From Deinococcus psychrotolerans (GTDB taxonomy: Bacteria; Deinococcota; Deinococci; Deinococcales; Deinococcaceae): a stretch of DNA of 64,000 bases. Where the stretch lies: the NCBI RefSeq assembly GCF_003860465.1, contig NZ_CP034183.1:2373501-2437500 (forward strand). Direction: 5' to 3'. Positions 8,364-17,999 of the stretch are shown here, piece after piece. A program made the position numbers and the translations under genes. Under the pieces are notes generated by a model. It saw only the letters and a program-made list of their open reading frames with translations. It was not told where the DNA came from and searched no databases. Position 1 is the first letter of the stretch. Every line of letters starts with the position of its first letter.

Positions 8364-9077
8364 ATGACAAGCCCCGCTACCGAGTTGACCGGAGAGCTGA
8401 TTTCATTTGCTTCAGAAGACCGCACCCTGGAAGGGTACTTGGTGCGCCCCGTAGCCCGACCAGACCGCAGCGACTCAGCGCCGGGGATGTTGGTCATACA
8501 CGAAATCTTTGGCCTGACCGACGAGATCAGGGCGGTGGCCGAGCGTATGGCGCAGGCCGGTTACGTCGCGCTGGCGGTGGATTTGTTCGCCAATCAAAAC
8601 AAAGCCGTCTGTATGGCGCAGATGCTCGGCGGGGTGTTCGCCGACAGCCTCGGCCATCAAGGAATACGGGATACCCGCGCCGCGCTGGGCGAACTGGCCG
8701 CACTATCCGGCGTGGACGCTTCACGCCTCGGTGCGATTGGCTTTTGCTTGGGCGGCAGCTTGGCTATCGCGCTGGCCTGCACCGATCAGCGGGTGAGGGC
8801 AGTTGCGCCCTATTACGGTTTCAACCCGCGCCCCCTGGAAGCGGTGCGCCGCGCTTGCCCGGTGGTGGGCAGCTACCCTGAAAAGGACATCACCGCTGGG
8901 CAGGGGAGGGCGCTGGCCGCCGAATTGGAAGCAGCGGGCGTCGCCAACGACATCAAAGTCTATCCGGGGGCGCGGCACTCGTTCGCCACACCCGGCCCCA
9001 GCTTTGACGGCGTAGCCAGCATCGACGCCTGGAATAGGGTGATGGGATTTTTCGACGAGCATCTCGTTGGCGGCTGA
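8364..9077 (+). CDS. dienelactone hydrolase family protein (cytoplasmic)
   Basis: A 237-residue alpha/beta hydrolase without signal peptide. Family marks are LVIHEIFGL (about residues 43-51, with the catalytic-network glutamate), AVDLFA, the cysteine nucleophile in GFCLGGS (about 127-133), and the histidine in GARHSF near 211. It lacks the Tat-like N-terminus of the relative at 6741. The substrate is unknown; such enzymes cleave cyclic esters from aromatic breakdown or act as general carboxylesterases. It is leaderless, and its stop lies inside a hairpin shared with the convergent folE end. Confidence 0.88.
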   Translation: MTSPATELTGELISFASEDRTLEGYLVRPVARPDRSDSAPGMLVIHEIFGLTDEIRAVAERMAQAGYVALAVDLFANQNKAVCMAQMLGGVFADSLGHQGIRDTRAALGELAALSGVDASRLGAIGFCLGGSLAIALACTDQRVRAVAPYYGFNPRPLEAVRRACPVVGSYPEKDITAGQGRALAAELEAAGVANDIKVYPGARHSFATPGPSFDGVASIDAWNRVMGFFDEHLVGG

Positions 9078-9100
9078 GGGTGAGGGGCTGTCCCTCAGCC
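9072..9100 (+). terminator. hairpin between convergent hydrolase and folE genes
   Basis: GGCTGAGGG (9072-9080) pairs perfectly with CCCTCAGCC (9092-9100) over an 11-base loop. The stem includes the hydrolase stop codon. Only GTTTG follows on the plus strand, so the U-tract is weak. Confidence 0.55.
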
Positions 9101-9109
9101 GTTTGGCGC

Positions 9110-9721
<612 letters not shown>

Positions 9722-9771
9722 GTCAGTCACTTCCTTTGTGGGCCAGATGCTGCGGCCCGTGAATGCTTTGG

Positions 9772-9798
9772 ATTCTAAAGCGCTGCCCGCCCGTTCAA
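9772..9798 (-). promoter_or_regulatory. possible folE promoter
   Basis: On the minus strand, TTGAAC (9793-9798) and TAGAAT (9772-9777) are separated by 15 bases, about 50 bases before the chosen start. The spacing is short. Confidence 0.3.
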
Positions 9799-9880
9799 TT
9801 GTCAGGTTTGTGTCAAAATTTTGGGAACGCGGGCGATCTCTCGCCATCAGCGTTCCCGAAAGCACGGACAGCTTAAAAAA

Positions 9881-11095
<1,215 letters not shown>

Positions 11096-11125
11096 GTATG
11101 CCTCCCACTGTGCGCGAATTTTGCC

Positions 11126-11153
11126 AAAAAAAAGCACGGCGCACAGCACCGTG
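11126..11153 (-). terminator. intrinsic terminator in front of purA
   Basis: On the minus strand CACGG (11149-11153 as CCGTG on plus) pairs with CCGTG over nine bases and is followed by C and eight U. It ends the upstream transcript, or acts as a leader structure for purA. Confidence 0.65.
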
Positions 11154-11157
11154 ACTT

Positions 11158-11163
11158 AGTTTA
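11158..11163 (-). promoter_or_regulatory. possible purA -10 box (TAAACT)
   Basis: TAAACT on the minus strand lies 62 bases before the purA start. Transcription from it would begin at the base of the U-tract hairpin. Confidence 0.3.
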
Positions 11164-11181
11164 ACGGATTGGAAGAGCGGG

Positions 11182-11218
11182 GGGGAAAGCAAAGCTAGAA
11201 AACTGGTTTGCTTTCCCC
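11182..11218 (-). terminator. 12-bp hairpin after the E2-like gene
   Basis: GGGGAAAGCAAA (11182-11193) and TTTGCTTTCCCC (11207-11218) are perfect complements with a 13-base loop. The hairpin lies eight bases after the stop of the minus-strand gene. No U-run follows, so it may protect the 3' end rather than terminate. Confidence 0.55.
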
Positions 11219-11226
11219 TATCCCAA

Positions 11227-12828
11227 CTACACCAGCAGCTTGACCGGTGCGGCCAGCAGCGCCGAGACTTCAGCGAGGAAGCGGGCGGCCTGCTGCACGT
11301 CCAAGTCGCCGTTGAGGCTCAGGGCCGACTTGCCGTTTTGAACGCGGCCCAGCGACAGCGTGACGGCGTGCGGGTAGTGCAGGTCGTCGAGGTCGAGTTC
11401 GCCAGCGTCGAGAATCAGCAGATCAGCTGAGCCAGCAGGTTTGGCATCCGAAAGGGCCTTGATGCCGCTGCGGAGATCGCCGCTGAGATCGGCGTCCAGC
11501 GCTTGACCGCTCACATTGGCTACTGCCACGCTGGAAAGGTTCAGCAGGCCGAGGTGGCGCTGAGCGGCGCGGGCCAGCATCAGGGTGAGCGGCAAGTCGC
11601 CGACCAGATCGCTGAGTTGCTCGCGGGCGCTTTGCATGGCGCTCAACTCCACCTCGCGGCGCAGGTAGGTTCCGGCCCAAGCAGCAGCGGGCACGGTGAT
11701 GGCCGCAACAGACGGCATCTGCGGCGCAGGCATCGGCGCGACTTCGGGTTCGCTGGGCACGAATGGAGCGGGCTCGGCGGTGTCTGATGGCTTCGCCGTG
11801 TCGATTGGCTGCGCGATATCGGGCACGATGACTTCGCCAAGTACGGGGGCAGGCGGCAGGACGCGCTCTTCGGCACTGCTCTCGGTGCTGATCGGCGGCA
11901 CCACGTCGGCGTGTACGGCCAGTTCGGGTTCCGGCAGCGCCAAGGCGGCGGCAGGCGGCACGCCGAGTTCGGGCAGCTTCACTTCAGGCTTGACGACTGC
12001 GGGTTTGACCACTTCCGGCAAGTTGACCGCAGGCGTCGCGGCAACCGGCTGAGTCGGTGTGGGCTGGGCCGGCGTTTGAGGAGTGGGCGAGTCGTTGCGG
12101 CGGTACAAGCTCGACAGCAGGCCGCTGAGCAGGCCGCCGGAAGCGGGCTTGGCAGGCGCTTGGGGCAGGGGAGGCGGCATCACTGGCTGCGCTTGCGGCA
12201 CAGGAGCTTCGGCTTCCACGGGTTCTTCTTCCAGCTCGAACTCATCTTCTGGTGCGGGAGCCGGCGTGTGGATGAACGCAGGCTCAGCGAGGTCGTCTTC
12301 GGCAGCGAGCGGCACTTCAAAGGCGGGCGTTGGCGCGGTGGGCTCTGGGGTGACGGGGGCTGCCACAACCGGTTCCAGCACGATTTCTGCCGCCGTCACT
12401 TCAGGCACCACCAAATCAGGCGCGGCCAAATCGGACATGGCGGCGCTGGGCATCGACACACTCGGCACAGCAATATCGGGAACGGCAATATCAGGTGCAG
12501 ACATGCTGGGCACGGGCGGGGCCACCACTTCGTGAGTTTGGACGTGCTGAATCTGATCTTGCTGGGCCTTGAGAAACTCGGCCAATTCCGGCTCGACTCC
12601 GGCGCGGCTGAGCATTTCTGGCGATGAATACACCGCCAACTCGGCAGGCGAGGGCATCGGATCGACTGGGGTCGTCGGCGCGTCTTCTTCTCCGCTCATG
12701 ACGCGGGCCAAGTAACCCAAAATATCGGTTTCGGTGATCATTCCGGCGTTGCCTGTACCGTGCAGCGAACGCCACTCGATTCCGTTTGCCTCGGCTAGAA
12801 CTTTTGCCAGCGGCGCAATTGTCTCCAT
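11227..12828 (-). CDS. E3-binding-domain protein with degenerate 2-oxoacid dehydrogenase acyltransferase domain
   Basis: A 533-residue protein related to E2 subunits of 2-oxoacid dehydrogenase complexes. Residues about 3-45 are a peripheral subunit-binding domain (APLAKVLAEANGIEW, HGTGNAGMITETDIL). About 300 residues of Pro, Ala, Val and Glu-rich linker follow, including repeats of the type PDIAVPDIAVP. The last 150 residues (from RREVELSAMQSAREQL) resemble the acyltransferase core and end LDVQQAARFLAEVSALL. The catalytic DHRxxDG is replaced by LNGDLDVQ and no lipoyl domain exists, so it cannot act as an E2. The start is the ATG at 12828 after GAGGAGAG. The role is probably structural or regulatory. 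Confidence 0.82.
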   Translation of the reverse strand: METIAPLAKVLAEANGIEWRSLHGTGNAGMITETDILGYLARVMSGEEDAPTTPVDPMPSPAELAVYSSPEMLSRAGVEPELAEFLKAQQDQIQHVQTHEVVAPPVPSMSAPDIAVPDIAVPSVSMPSAAMSDLAAPDLVVPEVTAAEIVLEPVVAAPVTPEPTAPTPAFEVPLAAEDDLAEPAFIHTPAPAPEDEFELEEEPVEAEAPVPQAQPVMPPPLPQAPAKPASGGLLSGLLSSLYRRNDSPTPQTPAQPTPTQPVAATPAVNLPEVVKPAVVKPEVKLPELGVPPAAALALPEPELAVHADVVPPISTESSAEERVLPPAPVLGEVIVPDIAQPIDTAKPSDTAEPAPFVPSEPEVAPMPAPQMPSVAAITVPAAAWAGTYLRREVELSAMQSAREQLSDLVGDLPLTLMLARAAQRHLGLLNLSSVAVANVSGQALDADLSGDLRSGIKALSDAKPAGSADLLILDAGELDLDDLHYPHAVTLSLGRVQNGKSALSLNGDLDVQQAARFLAEVSALLAAPVKLLV

Positions 12829-13228
12829 TTCTCTCCTCACTTTATGCGTCTGCTCGACTCAGTGCAGCCGTTTTAGATGGTGCTGTGTTGGTTTTGGGTG
12901 TCTTCTGTGCAATCCAGATTGTCCAAAAGCCGGGGCCTTGTCACGGTTTACTCTCTCCCACCTGCTCTGCACCTTGCCAACTTGCTCCCTTCCTCAGCTG
13001 ACCTTGCTTGTCTTTGCCGTGCGGCGATTAATCCGCCATTACTTTAGAATGCCATGTCTTACAAATCTCATCCCCGCGCCCGCGTTCTTGGCTGGGCAAA
13101 GGTCTTGGAGCTGAGTCTTACTCTAGCGCGGCGGCTTTCACTGAACGCTTCCATCTTACAGGGCGCTCCCAAAGCCGGCAAACATCCAGACATGCTAGCG
13201 TGAGCGGCGTGCAGAAGGGAGCGGAACA
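12829..13228. other. 400-base intergenic region between divergent genes
   Basis: No convincing gene is present. On the minus strand TAAAGT (12839-12844) ends ten bases before the E2-like ATG and overlaps its ribosome-binding site, so it may be the -10 box. On the plus strand TAGCGT at 13196-13201 is a possible -10 for the dehydrogenase at 13229, followed by AAGGGAG as ribosome-binding site. The remainder shows no repeat or RNA structure I can support. Confidence 0.5.
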
Positions 13229-14278
13229 ATGCTGATGTTTGACGAGATGCAGCAGCGCGGACACGAACAAGTCACGCTGCTTTCGCATGTGCCCAGCGGG
13301 TTGCGGGCGGTGCTGGCCATTCACTCGACGGTGCTCGGCCCGGCCATCGCCGGATGCCGCTTGGTGATGCTCGATGAAGACTTGGTGCTCAAGGGAGCGC
13401 TGGCGCTGAGCGAGTCCATGACCCTCAAGGCGGCGCTGACGGGCCTGAATTACGGCGGCGCGTCGTGCGTGCTGCTCAGCCCCGACAACCTGACGAGCGA
13501 AGAAGGCAGTGACGCGCAGGGCCACGCCCGCGAAGCGTTGTTCCGGGCTTTGGGGCGGCAGATCAGCCATTTTGGTGGGCGGCTGATTCTCACCGAAGAC
13601 GTGCGGGTTTCGGGTCAGGACATTGCTTATGTGGCGCAGGAAACCAACAGCACCATGGGCATGAACACCGACACCGCCGCCGCCACCGCTTACGGGGTCT
13701 ATAGGGGCATCAAGGCAGCGGCCCGGTTTACCCTCGGCAGCGAGAGTATGCGTAATGTGCGCGTCGCCATCTTGGGCGTCGGCACGGTCGGGCGGCTGCT
13801 GGCCGAACTGCTCCACCGCGAGGGCGCTCGCCTGCTGCTCAGCGACACCCAAGCTGAGCGGGCCGAAGCGCTGGGCAGCAGCTTGGACAACAGTCAGGCC
13901 ATGGACACCCAGAGCCTGCTCGACGCGCCCTGCGACATTCTCGCGCCGTGCGCCTTCGGCTACAGCATCCGCAGTCAAGACGTGCCGAGGTTGCAGTGCC
14001 GCCTCATCGCCGGAGCCGAGCACCACCCGCTCTCGCGCAGCAGCGAGGAGTTGGTGCGCGAAGCGGGCATCGCTTATATTCCCGACTTCGCCATCAACGG
14101 CGCGGGCCTGATCGCCTCGGCCCACAACCTCACGCCGGAAGCCGCCGGAGAAAAAATCTACGGCATCGTCTCGCGCATCGCGGCGCTGGCCGAGCAGCAC
14201 CACAAGCCGCCGCATTTGGTGGCCCGCAAACTGGCCGAGCGCCGCATCGAACTGATCGGCTCACTCGGACGGGCGTGA
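13229..14278 (+). CDS. Glu/Leu/Phe/Val dehydrogenase-like protein lacking the catalytic lysine
   Basis: A 349-residue member of the amino-acid dehydrogenase superfamily, closest to leucine dehydrogenase. The dimerisation domain has SMTLKAALTGLNYGG (about 63-77), with the substrate-binding lysine at 67. The catalytic GGGK becomes GGAS, leaving Ser79 in place of lysine. The aspartate of LTEDV (about 130) and the NTDTAAATAYGV stretch are kept. The NAD Rossmann motif ILGVGTVGRLLAE is near 181-193. PDFAINGAG near 290 matches the family. The enzyme is probably inactive in classic oxidative deamination, or has a new role. It is preceded by AAGGGAGCGG and overlaps udk by four bases. Confidence 0.85.
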   Translation: MLMFDEMQQRGHEQVTLLSHVPSGLRAVLAIHSTVLGPAIAGCRLVMLDEDLVLKGALALSESMTLKAALTGLNYGGASCVLLSPDNLTSEEGSDAQGHAREALFRALGRQISHFGGRLILTEDVRVSGQDIAYVAQETNSTMGMNTDTAAATAYGVYRGIKAAARFTLGSESMRNVRVAILGVGTVGRLLAELLHREGARLLLSDTQAERAEALGSSLDNSQAMDTQSLLDAPCDILAPCAFGYSIRSQDVPRLQCRLIAGAEHHPLSRSSEELVREAGIAYIPDFAINGAGLIASAHNLTPEAAGEKIYGIVSRIAALAEQHHKPPHLVARKLAERRIELIGSLGRA

Positions 14279-14907
14279 ACAAGTCGCTTCAGCGCCCCTT
14301 CGTGATCGGGGTGGCGGGCGGGTCGGGCAGCGGAAAAACCACCGTGACCCGCCGGGTCATCGAAACAGTGGGTGCGTCGGGCGTCGCGGTGCTCTGGCAA
14401 GATAACTATTACCGCGACCAGGCCGAGATTCCTTTTGAAACGCGCGTCAGCACCAACTACGATCACCCCGCCGCCTTCGATTGGGCTTTGCTGCGTGAGC
14501 ATCTGGACGCGCTGCTGGCCGGAGTACCGGTCGATATGCCGACCTACGATTTTACCCATCACACCCGTGCCGAAGAGACCCAGACCGTTTTGCCCGCGCC
14601 GGTGGTGGTGCTGGAAGGGTTTTTCGCGCTTTACGACCCCGATCTGCTCGGCAAGATGCACCTCAAAGTCTTCGTGGACGCCGACCCGGACGTGCGCTTC
14701 ATTCGCCGGTTGCTGCGCGACACCCATGAGCGGGGCCGCAGCCAGGAAAGCGTGATTCAGCAGTATCTGGAGTTCGTGCGGCCTATGCACCTGAGCTTTG
14801 TCGAACCCACCAAGCGGCACGCCGACGTGATCATTCAGCACGGCGGCATGAACGAACCAGCGCTGGACATGCTCTCGGCGCGGATTCGGGCCACCCTGCT
14901 GGAGTAG
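14275..14907 (+). CDS. udk: uridine kinase
   Basis: Phosphorylates uridine and cytidine with ATP or GTP in pyrimidine salvage. The P-loop GVAGGSGSGKTTV is at about residues 11-23. DNYYRD (about 44-49) and NYDHPAAFDW (about 61-70) are the nucleoside-binding signatures, followed by YDFTHHTR. LEGFFAL near 109 is the Walker-B-like strand, with F where many have ILF. RRLLRDTHERGRS is the lid. The start is a GTG at 14275 overlapping the preceding stop (GTGA), giving 210 residues, standard for Udk. It is coupled to the dehydrogenase-like gene. Confidence 0.94.
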   Translation: MNKSLQRPFVIGVAGGSGSGKTTVTRRVIETVGASGVAVLWQDNYYRDQAEIPFETRVSTNYDHPAAFDWALLREHLDALLAGVPVDMPTYDFTHHTRAEETQTVLPAPVVVLEGFFALYDPDLLGKMHLKVFVDADPDVRFIRRLLRDTHERGRSQESVIQQYLEFVRPMHLSFVEPTKRHADVIIQHGGMNEPALDMLSARIRATLLE

Positions 14908-14949
14908 TGGGAAGGCGCATAAGGCTCGGGGTGGCAGGTCGGATTTCTT

Positions 14950-15480
14950 TCAGGTGCGCCGCTCCCACAGCCGCAAGTCGCCGTCTTCTTCACTGTGGCC
15001 GCGCCCTGTTTCTACAAAGCCCGCTTTCGTAAGGACTTTTGCGCTGGCCAGATTGCCCACAGCGGTTTCGGCGGTGACGCGCCGGACGTGTTCCAGCGTC
15101 AGCAGCCAAGCGGTTACGGCCTGCACCGCTTCGGTGGCCAGCCCCTGCCGCCAATTCTGGGGCCGCAGTCCGTAACCGATTTCCACCGCGCCCCACAGCA
15201 CCCCTTTGGGGCCGATCATGCCTGCCGCCTCGCCCGCATAAACCATCACCCAACCGCCCGAACTCTGCGTGTCCTGGGCCAGCGACGCGAAGATGGCAAA
15301 GGCGTCGCCGGGCCACTCGGTATCAAACTCGACTGGGCCGAGTTCCGGCAAGTCCAGCGTGAACGGCTTTCCCGTAAGCTGCCGCACCACGATGTCGTGC
15401 GTGAGCGGATACAGCTTCAGGCGCGGCGTGAAGAGGGTGGGCAAGCTGGAAGCAGGAGCGGGGGCCGTCATCTTTAGCAT
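14950..15480 (-). CDS. GNAT family N-acetyltransferase (RimJ/RimL-like)
   Basis: A 176-residue acetyltransferase using acetyl-CoA; acceptor unknown. TPRLKLYPL near the N-terminus is the usual RimL-type opening. The acetyl-CoA loop appears as RPQNWRQGLATEAVQAV (about 111-127), followed by VGNLASAKVLTKAGFVETGR, the typical C-terminal N-x-A-S-x-x-x-L-x-K-x-G-F motif. The start is uncertain: ATG at 15480 (MLKMTAP...) or 15471. The longer frame to 15702 runs through the promoter region of the divergent phosphoesterase and is not used. Confidence 0.82.
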   Translation of the reverse strand: MLKMTAPAPASSLPTLFTPRLKLYPLTHDIVVRQLTGKPFTLDLPELGPVEFDTEWPGDAFAIFASLAQDTQSSGGWVMVYAGEAAGMIGPKGVLWGAVEIGYGLRPQNWRQGLATEAVQAVTAWLLTLEHVRRVTAETAVGNLASAKVLTKAGFVETGRGHSEEDGDLRLWERRT

Positions 15481-15625
15481 TTTGCCAGACTTGCCGATGC
15501 GCCGCTCCAGCCGCGCTAGAATAGAGGCCACAAAAGTCCCGGTGGGTGGAGTCAGCAGCCGCGTTTGAGCTGATTGGTGCTGCCCCAATTTAGTGAACCT
15601 GCGCCGGGCAGGAGTTTTTGCATTT

Positions 15626-16345
15626 ATGACCTCGCTTCTCCAACCTACAGCCCAAGCCCGCCCGACCAAACTCGCCGCACCATCCGCTCCCGCAGCGGCC
15701 AAGCGGGTGATGGTGGTGGCCGATATGGTGCATCCCTACGTGTACCGCACGGGCTTTCCCAGCGGCCTGCCTGAATTTGATCTGGTGCTGGCGGCGGGCG
15801 ATATTCCGGGTTTTTTCTTGGAGTTTCTGGCTTCCACGCTGACGGTGCCGGTGGTGTATGTGCCGGGCAACCACAACGACGAATACATCAACGAAGGCTC
15901 GGGCCGCCACCTACCGCAGGGCGTCATCAACGCGCATGGCCGGGTAGTTACTGAAGCGGGGCTGAGGATCGCGGGCTGGGGTGGGGTGCCGCGTTACCGC
16001 GACGGCGAGAACCAGTACACGGCCTCGCAGGCCCGCTGGGGGCTGAGCAAGCTGGCGTGGCAAGCCAGAGGCGGCGTGGACATTTTCCTGACCCACGCTC
16101 CGCCGCTGGGGCCGCACGCGGGCAGCGACTACGCCCATAGAGGCTGCGAATTTATCAGCGGCTTTATCGAAAAGCGCCGCCCCAGCATGGTGGTTCACGG
16201 CCATATCCACGAGTACGAGGGCAAAAAAGTGTCGTACACCGACGCGGCCACCGGAGCGCAGGTCATCAACGCTTACGGCTATCACATCCTCGAACTCGCC
16301 GCCCAGAACGACACCGTGCTGGCCAAAGTGGGCGCGGGCGACTGA
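15626..16345 (+). CDS. metallophosphoesterase
   Basis: A calcineurin-like phosphoesterase of 239 residues; substrate unknown. Metal-binding motifs in order are VVADMVHP (motif I, about 31-38, with two residues instead of one between Asp and His), AAGDIPGFFLEFL (about 56-68), PGNHNDEY (about 84-91), FLTHAPPLGPH (about 155-165) and VHGHIHEYEG (about 190-199). The start at 15626 is taken because GGAG lies about 11 bases upstream and the preceding residues do not match the family. A short Ala/Pro-rich stretch precedes the fold. Confidence 0.86.
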   Translation: MTSLLQPTAQARPTKLAAPSAPAAAKRVMVVADMVHPYVYRTGFPSGLPEFDLVLAAGDIPGFFLEFLASTLTVPVVYVPGNHNDEYINEGSGRHLPQGVINAHGRVVTEAGLRIAGWGGVPRYRDGENQYTASQARWGLSKLAWQARGGVDIFLTHAPPLGPHAGSDYAHRGCEFISGFIEKRRPSMVVHGHIHEYEGKKVSYTDAATGAQVINAYGYHILELAAQNDTVLAKVGAGD

Positions 16346-16386
16346 CTTTAGGAGTTGAAAGAGCGCCGCAACGCGCCCAAGAAAAC

Positions 16387-16430
16387 GGCGCGGGGAAGCA
16401 GGCTTACCGATAGCTCTGCTTCCCCGCGCC
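16387..16430 (-). terminator. 15-bp perfect hairpin between convergent genes
   Basis: GGCGCGGGGAAGCAG (16387-16401) pairs with CTGCTTCCCCGCGCC (16416-16430) over a 14-base loop. On the minus strand GTTTTCTT follows, so it terminates the M42 peptidase gene. It may also stop the phosphoesterase transcript. Confidence 0.8.
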
Positions 16431-16444
16431 CCGACGGTCTGCGC

Positions 16445-17521
16445 TCAGTGGCGCGAAAAGTCCACTTCGCCTTCCGGCAAGCTCATGACCCAGGCCGCGA
16501 TGATGTCGATGCAGGCCTGCACGTCGCTGAGCTGCACCATCTCCGAGGGGCTGTGCATATAGCGGTTGGGAATGCTGACCACGCCGGTCGGCACGCCGCC
16601 GCGCGTCAGGGCCAGCGCGTCGCCATCGGTGGACGAGTGGCGCGGGGTGGCCGATACGCTGAACGGAATAGCTTTGGCCCGGCCGACTTCCTGTATGGCG
16701 TCGGTGAGCTTGGGATTGAACATCGGCCCGACACTCAGGTTCGCGCCAGAGCCGAACGGCGACTTGCCGTATTTCTTTTCATTGACGCCCGGCTGCTTGG
16801 TTTCGTGGGTCACGTCCACCGCGATGCCCGCCAAGGGATCGAGGGCGTGGCTGCTGACGCTGGCCCCGAACAAGCCGATTTCTTCTTGAGCTGTGCCGAC
16901 CGCCACCACCCGGCGCTTGACGCCTTGCTGCGCGAGCTGGCGCAGGGCTTCCAAAACCACGAACGCGCCCACGCGGTTGTCGAGCGACTTGCTGACCAGC
17001 TTGTCGCCCAGCAGCAGCGGCGGCTGCTCGATGACGCCCACCGTGCCCACCGGAATGCGCTGACCCACTTCCTCGGCGCTCAGGCCGGTGTCGATCCACA
17101 GCTCTTCGAGCTTGCTGGCTTTGGTGCGCTCTTCTTGCTCCATCACGTGAATGGCTTTCTTGCCGATGACGCCCAGAATGTCCTGGCCCGGAGCCAGCAG
17201 CCGGATGCGCTGCCCGACCAGCACCTGCGGATCCCAGCCGCCGAGGTTGAGAAACGCCAAAAAGCCCTGATCGTCGATGTGCGAAACCATCAAACCGATT
17301 TCGTCGAGGTGGCCCAGCAAGATAATCGGCTGGCCGTCCTCAGGGCCGACTTCGGCGTAGGCGTTGCCGTAAGAATCGCTGCGGGTGCGGGCAAACTGCG
17401 CGGCTTCCTTGAGCCACACGCGGGCGGGGCGGGCCTCGTAACCGCTGGGGCCGGCTTCACGCAAAAGATTGAGCAAAAATTCGGTGTTGAGCGGGCTGGT
17501 CTTCGGAGTAAAAGCAGTCAT
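16445..17521 (-). CDS. M42 family metallopeptidase (glutamyl aminopeptidase type)
   Basis: A cytoplasmic dodecameric-type aminopeptidase with two metal ions. Ligands are visible in GHLDEIGLM (about 68-76, His and Asp), KSLDNRVG (about 177-184, bridging Asp), GTAQEEIG (about 208-215, catalytic and metal Glu), AVDVTHE (about 232-238) and RYMHSPSE near 316 (His). The start MTAFTPKT at 17521 is set by TATGCT seven bases upstream; four extra codons in the longer frame would overlap that box. Length is 358 residues, normal. It is divergent from apaG. Confidence 0.92.
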   Translation of the reverse strand: MTAFTPKTSPLNTEFLLNLLREAGPSGYEARPARVWLKEAAQFARTRSDSYGNAYAEVGPEDGQPIILLGHLDEIGLMVSHIDDQGFLAFLNLGGWDPQVLVGQRIRLLAPGQDILGVIGKKAIHVMEQEERTKASKLEELWIDTGLSAEEVGQRIPVGTVGVIEQPPLLLGDKLVSKSLDNRVGAFVVLEALRQLAQQGVKRRVVAVGTAQEEIGLFGASVSSHALDPLAGIAVDVTHETKQPGVNEKKYGKSPFGSGANLSVGPMFNPKLTDAIQEVGRAKAIPFSVSATPRHSSTDGDALALTRGGVPTGVVSIPNRYMHSPSEMVQLSDVQACIDIIAAWVMSLPEGEVDFSRH

Positions 17522-17534
17522 GCTCCCGAGCATA
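17522..17534 (-). promoter_or_regulatory. leaderless promoter (-10 TATGCT) of the M42 peptidase
   Basis: TATGCT on the minus strand (17529-17534) is followed by seven bases before the ATG. Confidence 0.6.
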
Positions 17535-17561
17535 GGCGCTCACCGGCTGGCGTGGGTGGTT

Positions 17562-17574
17562 TATGCTTTCTTGC
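17562..17574 (+). promoter_or_regulatory. leaderless promoter (-10 TATGCT) of apaG
   Basis: TATGCT at 17562-17567 is followed by seven bases before the ATG at 17575. It overlaps the alternative upstream ATG at 17563, arguing against that start. Confidence 0.6.
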
Positions 17575-17988
17575 ATGTCCGAATTTGCCGAACGTCCTCT
17601 TCACGTGGCTGCGCCTGAGGTGCGAGTCAGCGTCACGGTGCAGCACCTCGCGGCCCACTCGCGGGCAGGTCGGCAGGTGTTCAGCTACCTGATCCGCATC
17701 GAAAACCACGCCGCCGATTCTTGGCAAATCATGGCCCGCCACTGGCAGATCACCGACGGCAGCGGGCGAGAAACGCGGGTGGAAGGTGAAGGCGTCATTG
17801 GTCAGCAGCCGATCATCGCCCCCGGCGGCGTGTTCGTCTACGACAGCTTCGTGACACTCGAAGACGTGCCTGGCAGCATGTCGGGGTATTACGAGCTGCG
17901 GGACGCGTGGGGCCAAACAGGAAGGGCACCGATTCCCGCTTTCGCGTTGGCGGTGCCCACCGATAACTCTTTGCGTGAACTCAACTGA
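17575..17988 (+). CDS. apaG: ApaG family protein (DUF525)
   Basis: A 137-residue immunoglobulin-like beta protein. In enterobacteria ApaG is linked to Co/Mg efflux phenotypes, but the activity is unresolved. Family marks are YLIRIENHAADSWQIMARHWQITDG (read as strands; about 40-64), VEGEGVIGQQPIIAPGGVFVYDS, and SMSGYYEL (about 104-111), matching the conserved GxMxGxY region. The end is 11 bases from the convergent YbjN-like gene, with no clear terminator between them. Confidence 0.9.
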   Translation: MSEFAERPLHVAAPEVRVSVTVQHLAAHSRAGRQVFSYLIRIENHAADSWQIMARHWQITDGSGRETRVEGEGVIGQQPIIAPGGVFVYDSFVTLEDVPGSMSGYYELRDAWGQTGRAPIPAFALAVPTDNSLRELN

Positions 17989-17999
17989 GCTTAAGCGGC

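Noticed and set aside
13118..14215. 365-codon minus-strand frame
   Set aside because: Antisense to the dehydrogenase-like gene; low-complexity His/Arg/Gln composition typical of shadow frames.
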